The position numbers and the translations under genes are program-made. From Pogostemon cablin (taxonomy: Eukaryota; Streptophyta; Magnoliopsida; Lamiales; Lamiaceae): DNA of 64,000 bases. The stretch spans positions 28,162,028-28,226,027 of the forward strand of contig CM042966.1 of assembly GCA_023678885.1 (NCBI GenBank). Reading direction: 5' to 3'. A model generated the notes under the pieces. That model had not been told where the DNA came from. It saw only the letters and a program-made list of their open reading frames with translations, and did not search any database. Below are positions 24,285 through 36,097 of this stretch, piece by piece (position 1 is the stretch's first letter; each line of letters opens with the position of its first letter).

Positions 24285-25196
24285 TATGTATATGTGGATT
24301 TTCCATAGTTATTTCGTTCATTCAAGTTTTACATCAACATATTAATACATAGAATTATTTAAGTGCAGCATTAATTATTTTACACCTAATAACTATTTAT
24401 ATAATTAAAAATATACACGCATTATATTACATGTGAATAATCTTCTCCTCACCCATACCTATTTAGCCCGGGTCCATTTTTCACGAGTCTTAACTAAAAA
24501 TGTCGCAACTGTTGTCTATTTTTTCAAACTAAGCAAAATTAATTATTGTTAAAATTTCTCATTTTAGTTCGTATTGTAAACAGGCGTTTTTCGGGACCCC
24601 CCACCCCCCCCCCCCCCCCCTCTCTAATACTTCATAAATCATTCTACGACCCCTCCCCCTTTCTCTCTAATACTTCATAAATCATTCTACGAGATTTTAG
24701 TTAAAATCTTATCATTTTGACGATGTCGCTTGTGAGATGATAATTATTTGAGATGATCGCTTTAATGATTATTATATAAATAAAATAATTTGATTAAAGT
24801 ATGAGAATAATTAATTAAAATATATTTTAAAGTGTTATAGTATGATTTACTACAAATTGAGTATACTTTAACTATCAATAAGTTTACTTTATCTGTATAA
24901 AATGATACTTTAACAATGAATCGACCCATCTCACAATCTATCTCACACATACATGTTTTACAAGAGAGTTCGTCTATAATTTTTATTAAAGATTTATCAG
25001 TTTTATTGTATCATGTGTAAGAATTATTTATGAAATTATTTAGTTGAATTGTTATCATTCTTCTTCGACCATGACAATCAAATATTAGTTTTTATGTCTT
25101 CGGTCCGAACTCAACTCACAATTATTGATTTGACAAACATTAATAAAGGGTAATTAGATATTTTTGGATAATTTTTAAATTGTAAAATATGTTTAC
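24285..25196. other. Intergenic with a poly-C tract and short duplication
   Basis: A C-rich tract (24598-24620) is followed by two near-identical copies of a 30-bp 'ctctctaatacttcataaat...' unit (about 24621 and 24663). The rest is AT-rich, including a decayed 'ctcacaat/gtgagac' family copy near 24730-24970. No gene seen. Confidence 0.6.
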
Positions 25197-25692
25197 TCTC
25201 ATTTCCTTGAAATGTGACCGTTTATTTTTTGTACGTAGATTAAAGAGTATAATAATTTAATGTGTAGTAAATAGAGAGAATGAGAGATATGCTATTTTAA
25301 TTTGTAGAGAGTAGTTGTATTAATGTTGAGTGTATGGTTATGTATAGTGGATTGAGTTTAATAATATTAATTAGAGACACTCTCTTGTGAGACGAGTTAT
25401 TTGTGAGACGGTTGTGAGACTGGTTGACTCATCACTAAATATGCTTATTGTATAGATAAAATATGATTATTTGTAGTTAAAGTATGCTAATACTAAATCA
25501 TATTATAACACGCTAAAATCATATTTTAATGCGTAATCAAGCATACTTTAACAATCATTAAACATATTTTTATCTATACAATAAGCATACTTTAGTCTAT
25601 TATATTTTTTTGCCACATCAATTTAAAAAAGAAATAAATATTTTATAATAGAACGAGCCAAAATGATAAAATGAATAAGTGAACGGAGGGAA
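25197..25692. mobile_element. Stowaway-type MITE with a nested AT-rich insert
   Basis: The left end is decayed (cttgaaatgtgaccgttta); the right end is GTGAACGGAGGGAAT. The typical interior (25235-25340) is interrupted from about 25375 to 25615 by the 'gtgagacggttgtgagac' family, whose two halves ('aaatatgcttattgtatag' and 'ctatacaataagcatac') are inverted. Confidence 0.55.
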
Positions 25693-27540
25693 TATGTGTA
25701 TTAGAAGAGATCAATTTAAAATCAAAGTATATTGAAAAGATATTGTTGAGCCTCGTTTTACTTAATAGAAATATTAAGTTTGAAATTGAGACTGAGGGTA
25801 ATTAGATCACTTTTATATGTCTCATGGAACTTATTTTTATATTATACTAACAATTTCAAAACATTCCAACGTTTTATCTATGTACTCTCCCATCTCATAC
25901 CATCCTTCACGTTTCTTGTTCCATGGTTTTTAAAGAAATTTGTTTTATTAAATAATTTTATTGACTTTTGAAATATGTAAGTATTTTTAAATAATAAATT
26001 AAATGTAAAATAATATTATAAGTGTGAGCTACGAAGAAATGACATATTTGAAATTAAATATTTTTGAGATTATTAAATAAAATATTATTTCCTTTTATGA
26101 TGTGTGAAAAATTTTGTAGACAAATAGATAAAAAAAAAATGTGTGAAAATTTTACACTTTATTTATTAAATAAAAAATATACATAAAACGCAGTAAAAAA
26201 CCAAAATTTGATCAAACTAAATGTACCATAATTTTAAGAAGTAACGGCCAACAGAGCCCATATTGAAAAAAAAAAAAGATTGACTATTTATAGATATTAG
26301 GGTGCACCAACTTTAAAAAAACGTATACAAATATAAACAAAAACATATACAATTATGAACAAAAATGTATATAATTTAATTATTAATTTTTTAAATGAAA
26401 AATTGAGTGTAAAAAGATATAAAATTATTAAAAAACATGTATACAAAATAGAATAACATATATACAAAACAGAATAACAAGTTATACACATATGGGTGCA
26501 CCTTTGCACTCGGGTGCACCTAATATCAACACTAAAAAATTTATCCTACATAAAAGAGCATTGTTTAAAATGCCTAATTTGACTAAAATAGATTGTTAAC
26601 TTGATTAAAATAAATAACTCAATTATATATATATATATATTTATTTATTTATTACTCTATTATTTTTTTATAATTTAATTGTATATATTTTAATTTAAAT
26701 GTCTATATTTATTATTCAATTAAAGTTTTTAAATCAAACTAAAAATTAAATTAAAGATATTTATTGCTAAATGATCAACCCATTTAAAAGTTTAAGTTTA
26801 TAGCGAGATAAATCGTTTAATATTTAATCAATTCACTCTAACATAGGTGGAGTTAATTTTTATCTCAAGTCTTGTTTGTGAAATTTTTTTATAAATGGGT
26901 GGGGATGAGGTTGACCTTTTTTTATTAATGAGTGGCAATGAAGTGGACCTTTACTAGGACTTGGCTTGATATCATGTTAAATGACCTTCACTTGAAAACA
27001 ATTTTGTGTAAAATATGAAAATACTGAAATAAATTCGTGTCAAATAATGCATTCGTTTAAAAAATTCATGTCAAATAATGCATCGTGTAAAAATTATTGT
27101 CAAATAATGAGTTGAATTTTATTTTTTTATTTTTAACACGAAATGTGTAAACATTTACACGAATTGGTAACACAAATGTGAGTTTCAACACGAACTGAAT
27201 TAACATCAGTCAACATGAATTGAGTTGTAAAGGGTAACACGAATTGAAAAAGGCAACTCACATTATACTATACTTTTTTTTTAACACGAGTTGAGTTAAC
27301 ATTTTACATGAATTGGTTAACACAAATTTGTGTAAAAAATTTGAGTAATGTTTCTAATGATCTTTCAAGTAAAAAGTTGTTTTACTTGGACACTTTACTT
27401 GAATATTCGAGTAAAGACTATTTTGATCAATTCGAATATAAAAAATTATAGTGTTAAATATAGAATAATAAAAAAATATGTAAAGTATGGTAATTTTTTT
27501 CCCCAATATGGTTATTAAATAAAAATGTTAAATTCATTGG
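25693..27540. other. Intergenic AT-rich stretch, no gene seen
   Basis: It includes the inverted copy of the GGTGCACC-ended repeat (26295-26530, listed separately), a copy of the 'atcgtttaatatttaat' repeat (26780-26990), and imperfect 'taacacgaattg' motifs repeated about eight times between 27140 and 27320. No coding signal. Confidence 0.5.
26295..26530. repeat. Repeat with GGTGCACC ends, copy 2 (inverted)
   Basis: The right end 'gggtgcacctaatatcaaca' is the reverse complement of the left end of 9550-9907. Both ends carry GGTGCACC. It is shorter than copy 1. Confidence 0.55.
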
Positions 27541-27549
27541 GTATTATTT

Positions 27550-27745
27550 TTAGGCAAAATCTCCTGCGCCCCCGGGATACGGGGGCACACTCCGGGGTCG
27601 CACAGTCGTGTTCTTATGTGAACACAACCCTCCCCCTCCATATTCTATTTAAATCTATATATTGTTAAGAGATTTAAATCGTAAAAGAACACGAAAATTG
27701 TAAATACGCACGATATACTGGGGCACCGGAGCTCACTCTTCTTTT
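27550..27745. repeat. GC-rich ended repeat related to the hAT right arm at 12.0 kb
   Basis: 'gggggcacactccggggtcg', 'gaacacaaccctccccctcc' and 'ggggcaccggagc' correspond, in inverted order, to blocks at 12010-12150. It is probably a sister element. Confidence 0.5.
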
Positions 27746-28195
27746 TTAACCCTCATTTTAAACATCTCTATGTAGCATTAAAAAACATGGTAGAGTTCAA
27801 TTCATTTATAGTGCTGTAATGGGGTCCACATGGCATAACCTATTTAAAGTCTACATATGTAGGGCTGGAACTAGCCCAGCCGAAGACCAGGTGCTAGCTC
27901 AAGATTCCGAGCCGATAAAAGATCGAAGCCGGCTTAGTGGACCCCACCTTAACTGTACTTATGCTAAACCTACATCTCTCGTTTATAAGTGAACCTTCGT
28001 ATCACGGCTTCATAATTGATAAGTTATCTACTTATCTTCTTCTCAGTGTTGCCTATTCCAATAAAAAAATCAATACTAGCGTGGTCGTAGATTAATTATT
28101 TTTCTCTTTCTTCAACGATAGAGTAGAGAGAGAAACCGCTCTCGTGTTTGTTTGTTTGTCTACACGCGCGCACGCACAAACACACGCATCTGTGT

Positions 28196-28260
28196 GTGTA
28201 TATATATAAGAGCACACATTTACACCATCGATTTAGCTATGTGTATGTATGTGTGTATTC
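28196..28260 (+). promoter_or_regulatory. Putative core promoter of the TOPLESS-related gene
   Basis: A TATA-like gtatatatataag lies at about 28198-28210 upstream of a C/T- and GA-rich leader (28261-28350). Transcription would start around 28235. There is no direct evidence of the start; this is inferred from position and the TATA motif. Confidence 0.4.
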
Positions 28261-29041
28261 TAGAGAGAGAAGGTAACCCCCATTTTTCACCTCGTTCCTC
28301 TGCATCACTGGATCTCTGAGGACTGAGCTCGTCTTCTCCGTTTCTCTCTGCGTGTATGTATATGTGTATGTATATTCGGGTGTGGTGTGTGTGCTTTTTT
28401 CCTTACATTTTGTGGAATCTTTACTTTCTTTACTTTAAACGACTGTTTTTCCATTTCTATTTCGATATTTATTTTCTTCTCAAGCTTTGTTTTTAACTCC
28501 ACTTTTCCTCACCGATACATGAAACGGGCTTCGTTGGTTTCCCTTTTTCTGCATCTGGGATTCTATTTAAAGCTGATTTCATTTAATTGATCCCTTCAAT
28601 TAACCTCGGATTTCTCAAAATTTGGGAACTCTCATACGCGAATTTGTCGGTGCATGCTCAAACCCTTGAGTTGATCTCGCAGGAAAATTATAGATTTAGT
28701 CTTCAGTCTTTAATTAATATCGTCTTAATGATCTGGGTCTCTGGTGTTCTTCTTCTTCTTAATTTTTTTTTTCATATTTTTGCAATTATGTTTTGGGTGT
28801 TTTTGTTCTTGTTTCTGGGATTGTTCAATCTTGCATTATTTCAATTAAGTTTTTGAGGATTGTGTTAGGCAATGGTTGAAATAGGGGGATTGTTCATAAT
28901 TAAAATAAGGGCTACTTTTTAGCTGGCTCTTTCATTTATTGTTTTTAGCTTTGGTTAATTTATTTTTCTTCTGGTTTTTGCAGATCTGTTAGTGTACTAG
29001 CTTTTGAACAGTTTCTCAGGGACCGAAGAAGTATTGGTAAA
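28261..29041 (+). other. 5' untranslated region with a probable leader intron
   Basis: A strong acceptor (ttctggtttttgcag, ending 28983) lies 58 bp before the start codon, so the leader is probably spliced, as is common in plant TOPLESS genes. I could not fix the donor. The long frames in this stretch (for example 28587-28856) look like intronic T-rich sequence, not protein. Confidence 0.5.
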
Positions 29042-32000
29042 ATGTCTTCTCTTAGTAGAGAACTTGTCTTTCTTATCTTGCAATTCCTGGATGAAGAAAA
29101 GTTCAAAGAGACTGTGCACAAGTAGGTTAATTTCTAAATAATTCATGTTTACAACAGTTGTTTTCATATGTATCACTATCTCTTGTCTTTTCTGGTGGTT
29201 ATGCAATTAGTGCATCCTTAAAACATGTGACATTTTTGGTAATAGGCTGGAGCAAGAATCTGGCTTCTTCTTTAACATGAAGTATTTTGAAGATGAAGTG
29301 CACAATGGGAACTGGGAGGATGTTGAAAAATACCTCTCTGGTTTCACGAAAGTGGACGACAATCGCTATTCAATGAAGATATTTTTTGAAATTAGGAAGC
29401 AGAAGTACCTGGAAGCATTGGATAAGTGAGATTCTAAGTTCTTTATTTGGAATCTGAATTTGCTCATAAAGTTCAGTGTGTGGATTTTAACTTGAACTCT
29501 GTTCCATGCAGGCATGATCGTTCCAAAGCTGTTGACATTCTTGTAAAGGATCTAAAAGTGTTTTCATCTTTTAATGAAGAGCTATTTAAGGAGATAACTC
29601 AGCTGTTGACATTGGAGAATTTCAGGTATATGTGAATTCATTGCTTATCTACTATCATTCTAAAAGTAATTGAGCATGCTTGAAAGTTGAGTTGTTGTTT
29701 AGGGAGAATGAACAGCTCTCGAAGTATGGAGATACAAAATCTGCACGAGCCATTATGCTAGTTGAACTGAAGAAGCTTATTGAGGCAAATCCATTGTTCC
29801 GAGACAAGCTACAGTTCCCGAACCTTAAGAATTCAAGGCTCCGAACTCTCATTAATCAAAGGTCGACTTAATAGATACCATAATTAATTTTGCCATATTG
29901 CATTGTTTATGTCAACTGGTGAGAATGTGATGCTTGTTTTGTTAGTGCTCTTGAGAAAATATAGCATATTCTGTTGTTCACTTTGAAATGTTAGAATTTA
30001 AACCGACGAGTGTTTCCCCCAAGTTCAGTTTACTTCTGGCTCCACTATGACATCAAATTTGGAAAGAGAAACTGACCCCTTGTGCACATGCAGCTTAAAC
30101 TGGCAGCACCAACATTGTAAAAATCCTCGGCCAAATCCAGATATTAAAACACTTTTTGTTGATCATTCATGTGGACAACCAAATGGTGCACGCGCACCTT
30201 CTCCAGCAAACAATCCCCTGCTCGGAGGAGTTGTACCCAAACCTGGAGGCTTCCCTCCTCTGAATGCACACATGGTTGGCATTTTAATAACACACTTAAT
30301 TGCTGACTTTTTCATGTCTAATGATAATGCTTACATGTCGTGTGCCTGTTGGTTTCAGCCATTTCAACCTATGCCCATACCTGTTCCAACATCTCTCGCT
30401 AGTTGGATGTCGAACCCCCCTTCAGGAACTCATCCAGCAGTTTCAGGTGGACCTCTAGGTCTTGGTTCTCCACCAATTCCAGGTATCACTTGTTAATTTG
30501 GGAGTAACAATTTAAATATCTATGATTAGGAGGATTTATGAATTTATGTGTTGGACTTGGAACATTCCGTGAGTAGTTGCCTGCAGAAATGCAAAAATAT
30601 CATGTCTTCAGTTTGATAATATGAAATTCTTGACAAGAATACTAACGTCTAAGTTCTCTTGTGGATATATACGAGTCAGTTGTGCCTTTCCTAAATTATG
30701 CCCTGTATTTCTTGATTTACTTCCTAGACTGAAGAAATAAGTGATTAATCCATGTGCTAGTATGGTTTGGAAATGCAACAATTCACATTTCGAAGTAATA
30801 ATACCCTTGTAGCTCTCTTTACCAAGTGTATATCGTTGCATATGTACAGCTGGCCTCAAGCATCCAAGAACTCCACCAACAAATCCTTCTCTTGATTTTC
30901 CACCTGGTGATTCTGATCATGTCAGCAAAAGAACCAGACCCTTGGGAATTTCTGATGAGGTAGTTGGATGTGTAGAAGATCAAAAGCTTCAGATCAGATT
31001 CTTCTTATTATAACATTCATCTTGTTATATTCGCTATACATGCAGGTCAGTCTTCCTGTGAATGTTCTTCCACTAACATTTCCTGGGCATGCTCATAGCC
31101 AGACTTTCAATGCACTAGATGACTTTCCAAAGTCTGCGGCACGGATTTTGAACCAAGGATCGTCTCCTATGAGCATGGATTTTCATCCTATCCAACATAC
31201 TCTACTTTTAGGTTGGTTGTACTGCTGAACAATATTTTGATGATATTTTTGTTTGATCTTTTGACTGTGTAAACTTTATGGTCCCTTCGTCGATATATCA
31301 GTTGGTACCAATGTGGGAGACATCGCATTGTGGGAGATCAGTTCTAGGGAGAAGCTGGTTCAGAGAAATTTCAAAGTTTGGGATATTAGCAAATGCACAA
31401 TGCCTTTACAGGTGTCATACATTTATGGAATGAAAAGTCGTAACCTTTATTTTATTTAGTTTTCAAAAAAGGTTCAAGTATCTGAGACAGAAGCTTCTGA
31501 ATTCAGGCTGGTTTGGTGAAAGATCCTGGTGTCTCAGTAAATCGAGTGATTTGGTGCCCTGATGGAACATTGTTTGGTAATTGCACTTAAACTTCATATA
31601 CCTATGTAAGCAAAAAAGATTGATGAACTGATGTGAGACACACTAATCTTCTTCTTTCTGCTAAATAGGAGTTGCATATTCTAGACACCTCGTGCAAATT
31701 TATTCATATAATGGAAATGATGATGTTCGCCAGCATTTGGAGGTAATTATATGTCAGATTTAAACCCTTGAGATATGAAGTTTTGCTTATCATAACGTGT
31801 TACATAATTGCTGTTTTAGATTGACGCCCATGTCGGTGGAGTCAACGATCTTGCTTTCTCCCATCCACATAAACAGCTCTCTGTCATCACTTGTGGGGAT
31901 GACAAGCTTATAAAGGTTATTACAAGAAACACATTAGCTTAAAAGATAATCAACATGTGATATGGTCCTCACAAACTGTGATTCTTAGGTTTGGGATGCC

Positions 32001-35000
32001 ACCACTGGTACCAAACAATATTCTTTTGATGGTCATGAGGCCCCTGTCTACTCAGTTTGCCCTCACCATAAAGAAAGTATTCAGGTATATAAGCATTACG
32101 CAACTACCCGATTGGTTTTTTATATAATCTGAACGTCCATCAAAAAGCCTGTATATTATTTGTCCAAGTTGTCCTGTCATTTTTGTGCCAATTTATATGA
32201 AGACAGAACTGTGAAATCCTTTGATATCTCACATTGGTTATGATTTCTCTGCCATTGTTCTCCAGTTTATCTTTTCAACAGCTTTAGATGGGAAAATTAA
32301 GGCATGGTTATATGATAATTTGGGATCTCGAGTTGATTATGATGCCCCCGGTCGTTGGTGTACGACCATGGCCTACAGTGCTGATGGAACAAGGTAGATC
32401 ATACTTCTGATGCTGTGTTGTGAATTTGTTAATCCAGTAGATGACATTTTTCTTGCCTCTAGGCTTTTCTCGTGTGGGACTAGTAAAGATGGGGAGTCGC
32501 ACATTGTCGAATGGAATGAAAGTGAAGGAGCTGTGAAGAGAACATATCAAGGATTCCGAAAGCGATCATTGGGAGTTGTTCAGTTTGATACAACTAAAAA
32601 CAGATTTCTGGCTGCTGGTGATGATTTTTCTATCAAATTTTGGGATATGGACAATACTCAACTTTTAACCAGTATTGATGCTGATGGAGGTCTTCCTGTG
32701 AGTTGCTTTTATTACATCGTATTATACTTACCATATGAAAAGTTCCATGCTTAGCCTCAATTTTGGTTTTAAAAAATTTAAGGCAAGTCCACGAATCCGC
32801 TTCAACAAAATTGGAACACTACTTGCGGCTTCTGCCAATGATAACAGTATCAAAATTCTAGCAAATGCTGATGGTCTTCGACAACTACGCACTTTTGAAA
32901 ACCTTGCTTTTGATGCCTCAAGAGCATCTGAAGCTTCCAAGGTATTTCCTTCTGCTTGAATACTGTTTTCAAGCATCTTCCTTATAGAGATGGAGTGAGA
33001 GAGGACTGAAGCTTTTTTTTTGCATTTTATGGCATGCAGCCAATCGTAAGTCCAATATCTGCTGCAGCTGTTGGTAGCTCGGGGCACCCAGACAGGGTTG
33101 CCTCTGTAGTTGGCATCTCAATGATGGTTGGTATTTCTTGCTTTCTGCTGATTATGATCATCGGCTTTATTTTTCACCATTCTTTTCGCCTGATGGAATA
33201 ATCACACCATTCGCTGCTCATTTCTTTCTGGTGAAGAACTGCACTTTGTCATATTTATATAAGCTTGTTTGGTGTTTGATTTTTGTAGAATGGGGATTCG
33301 AGAAATCATGGGGATGTGAAACCTAGAGTAACAGAAGAGAGCGGTGAAAAATCAAAGATTTGGAAGCTTACTGAAATTAATGAACCATCTCAGTGTCGGT
33401 CCTTGAAACTTCCTGAGAATTTACGAGTGACTAAGGTATAATTGTTTTATGTTAATATCATAATCCATGGTACACCTGTGAATGTTACTTCTCATTCTGA
33501 TTTTTACTTGGATATATTTTTTTGTAATAAATAAATTGTAAAATATGTTACCCCAATCATATCAGGTGATTGGACAAGTTCAACATAACAAGTTATTTCT
33601 GGTGTTTATCTGATTGAAACAGATATCAAGGCTGATATATACAAATTCAGGTAGTGCCGTACTGGCATTAGCTTCAAATGCAATCCATTTGCTATGGAAG
33701 TGGCAGCGGAGCGAGCACAATTCTAGTGGAAAGGTGAGAATAGATGAACGTTTCTTTCATCTTTATAAACTATTAAATCTCTTTAAGTTTCAAGCATTGA
33801 ATCATCTCAAAACAAATGTAGGCAACTGCTAGCATTTCACCTCAATTATGGCAACCATCTAGTGGAATTTTGATGACTAATGATGTGACTGATTCAAACC
33901 CTGAGGAAGCTGTACCCTGCTTTGCATTGTCCAAAAACGACTCATATGTAATGTCAGCATCAGGAGGAAAGATCTCTTTATTTAACATGATGACTTTCAA
34001 GGTAACATATAAAAGTATAAATAATGTTCCCTTGTCCTTCTGCTTTGTGCATTTATTTAAGCCCCCTTCCTCTCTCCCTTTTCTCCAAAAATTGCAGACA
34101 ATGACAACGTTCATGCCTCCACCTCCCGCTGCAACATTTTTGGCATTTCATCCTCAAGATAATAATATAATTGCTATTGGAATGGATGATTCCTCGATTC
34201 AGATATATAATGTTAGGGTGGATGAGGTACATCATTAGAACTTATTATCACTCTTGTGTTCTTGTGATTAAGGCAAGATTTCTAAGTAGCAATACCATTC
34301 ACTTCTTCCAGGTCAAGAGCAAGCTGAAAGGCCACTCCAAAAGAATTACAGGACTTGCCTTCTCACATGTATTAAATGTGCTAGTTTCATCTGGTGCAGA
34401 TGCTCAGGTTGGTAGCTTAATCAAACTCTCTCTCTCTCTCTTGCTTGAAGTGTTGTCTCATACACAGCAGGATTCCTTGCACTCTGTTGAAAGGAAGGAA
34501 AAAAAAGCTTTATTAACGCTTGAAATCAACTCAAACCGTCTTTGATTCCATTGTTTTATGTAAAGTAGTTGTTCCACACTAATTTAATGACATTGAGAAT
34601 ATAATAAGTTGCATCTTTAAGGAGTAATCTTGGCTGAAGATACGTTTCAGCCAGCTGTTTGCAGGATCTTGAAAATTGTATATTTTCTTGCAAATCAGCT
34701 GTTCATTTTTTCTCGTATCATATTTGATAATCAGCTCTGCGTGTGGAATTCGGTTGGATGGGAAATGGAGAAATCCCGATTTTTGCAAATGCCTCCTGGG
34801 AGATCGTCCGAGGCACCATCGGAAACTCGAATCCAATTTCATCAGGACCAAACTCACCTTTTGGTTGTACATGAGACTCAGCTTGCCATATATGAAGCGA
34901 ATAAGTTGGACTGCATACAGCAGGTAAATTTTCCCTTAAAACATCTACAAAGAAAAAATCTCCCTTTTCCATTGGCTTACACTCAATATTATTTTGTGTA

Positions 35001-35638
35001 GTGGGTCCCACCTGAATCTGCCGCCCCAATATCTCATGCCACATTATCGTGTGATAGCCAGCTTGTGTATGCTAGTTTCCTAGATGCTACTGTCTGCATA
35101 TTTACTGCTGCACACCTTCGTTTACGGTGTCGAATCAATCCTTCTACATATCTTCCTTCAAGTGTCAGGCAAGTCTCTGAGATCATACTTAAGTTCATAA
35201 TATCTCATTGAAACTTGAAAGGTTTCCATTTTCTAGTACAGAACCTTCGTGTCATAAAGAATTCTTGGTGTCCTAGACTTTTCACATTACATGTTGTGTG
35301 CGAACGTTGCGTTTTGTTCAGTTTCTTTAACTGTGCCATCTGGTCTGCCTTAAGTTCTTTTTTTCATGACATCCAATGTAAGAATTTCTCCTTGCCTAAA
35401 GAATTATTATGTTCTTTGAAGCAGTTCAAGTGTTCACCCATTGGTGATTGCTGCACATCCACAAGAATCGAATCAGTTTGCATTAGGTCTCTCGGATGGT
35501 ACAGTTCATGTTGTGGAACCTCTTGAATCTGAAGGCAAGTGGGGTGTAAGTCCACCACTCGAGAATGGTTCAACAAGCAATGTACCACCAAACACTTCCT
35601 CAGTCGGAGCTTCAGCCTCAGAGCAAGCGCAAAGATGA
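29042..35638 (+). CDS. TPR1: TOPLESS/TOPLESS-related co-repressor (TPL/TPR1 type)
   Basis: Groucho/Tup1-type co-repressor that binds EAR motifs of nuclear repressors (Aux/IAA, NINJA/JAZ and others are known family partners) and silences their targets. I resolve 25 coding exons: 29042-29121, 29246-29425, 29512-29625, 29703-29861, 30094-30274, 30359-30482, 30850-30959, 31046-31211, 31302-31411, 31507-31576, 31669-31742, 31820-31915, 31989-32084, 32266-32393, 32463-32697, 32783-32941, 33040-33126, 33289-33435, 33623-33733, 33822-34001, 34098-34226, 34312-34407, 34735-34923, 35002-35168, 35425-35638. They sum to 3402 nt, exactly in frame, giving 1133 aa (TPL is about 1131). LisH is at about residues 4-36, CTLH 34-92, CRA to about 209, then a Pro-rich linker and two WD40 propellers from about 345 to the end. 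The C-terminus GASASEQAQR resembles TPL/TPR1 rather than TPR2. All introns are GT-AG except the last (GC-AG). No disruption was seen. Assignment to TPR1 rather than another clade member is tentative; family assignment is certain. Confidence 0.95.
35169..35424 (+). other. GC-AG intron, last intron of the TPR gene
   Basis: The coding frame VSSSVHPLVIAAHP is restored only if the donor is CAG|GCAAGT (35166-35174) and the acceptor is gaagcag (ending 35424). The extended donor matches the U1 consensus at every position except C for T at +2, as expected for functional GC donors. Confidence 0.85.
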
Positions 35639-36097
35639 CCGATGTAACGTCTCTTCACATCCTGTACTTGTCTTTTCGCGTGTTTCTCTACACAGTTACA
35701 GCTCTGGGGGAGTTGGCCATGTAATTAACTTGGATTTCTGACTCAAGACACTACGATCGCTGGCCGTTGCGGGTAAAGATGCAACCTAGATAAATGTTGT
35801 AGGAATGTTTTTTAACTGCCAAATCCGCCTTTTGTAGACAGGGATCTATTTCAGATGCACTGATTCTTGTCTGGTTTAATTTCATAATCAAAATAGTTTC
35901 CTTGTGTTGTCAGATCCCTTTGCATTGATTTTCAAGTAGTGTTTTAACATCAGAAGAAACACACCAATTAAAGAAAACAGGATTATATCAAAGAATCAAC
36001 TCTTATTAAATCTCATTTAATCACATCACATGACTGCAAGCAAGCCATGAAAGAATAGAATTTCATCACCATAAAAAGAATATCAGAATCAAAAAAC
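35639..36097. other. Convergent 3' untranslated region between two genes
   Basis: The two stop codons face each other across 459 bp. AATAAA-like signals are weak: 'cataatcaaaat' near 35885 on plus, and 'tttaataagag' on minus (about 35999-36011). Transcripts may end within about 100 bp of each other or overlap. Confidence 0.5.

Noticed and set aside
28587..28856. 89-codon frame in the TPR leader
   Set aside because: T-rich hydrophobic translation typical of intron sequence, followed by a strong acceptor at 28983.
32728..33087. Minus-strand frames over TPR exons, and similar shadows at 34579-35591
   Set aside because: Antisense or off-frame shadows of exons already explained in the plus-strand gene.
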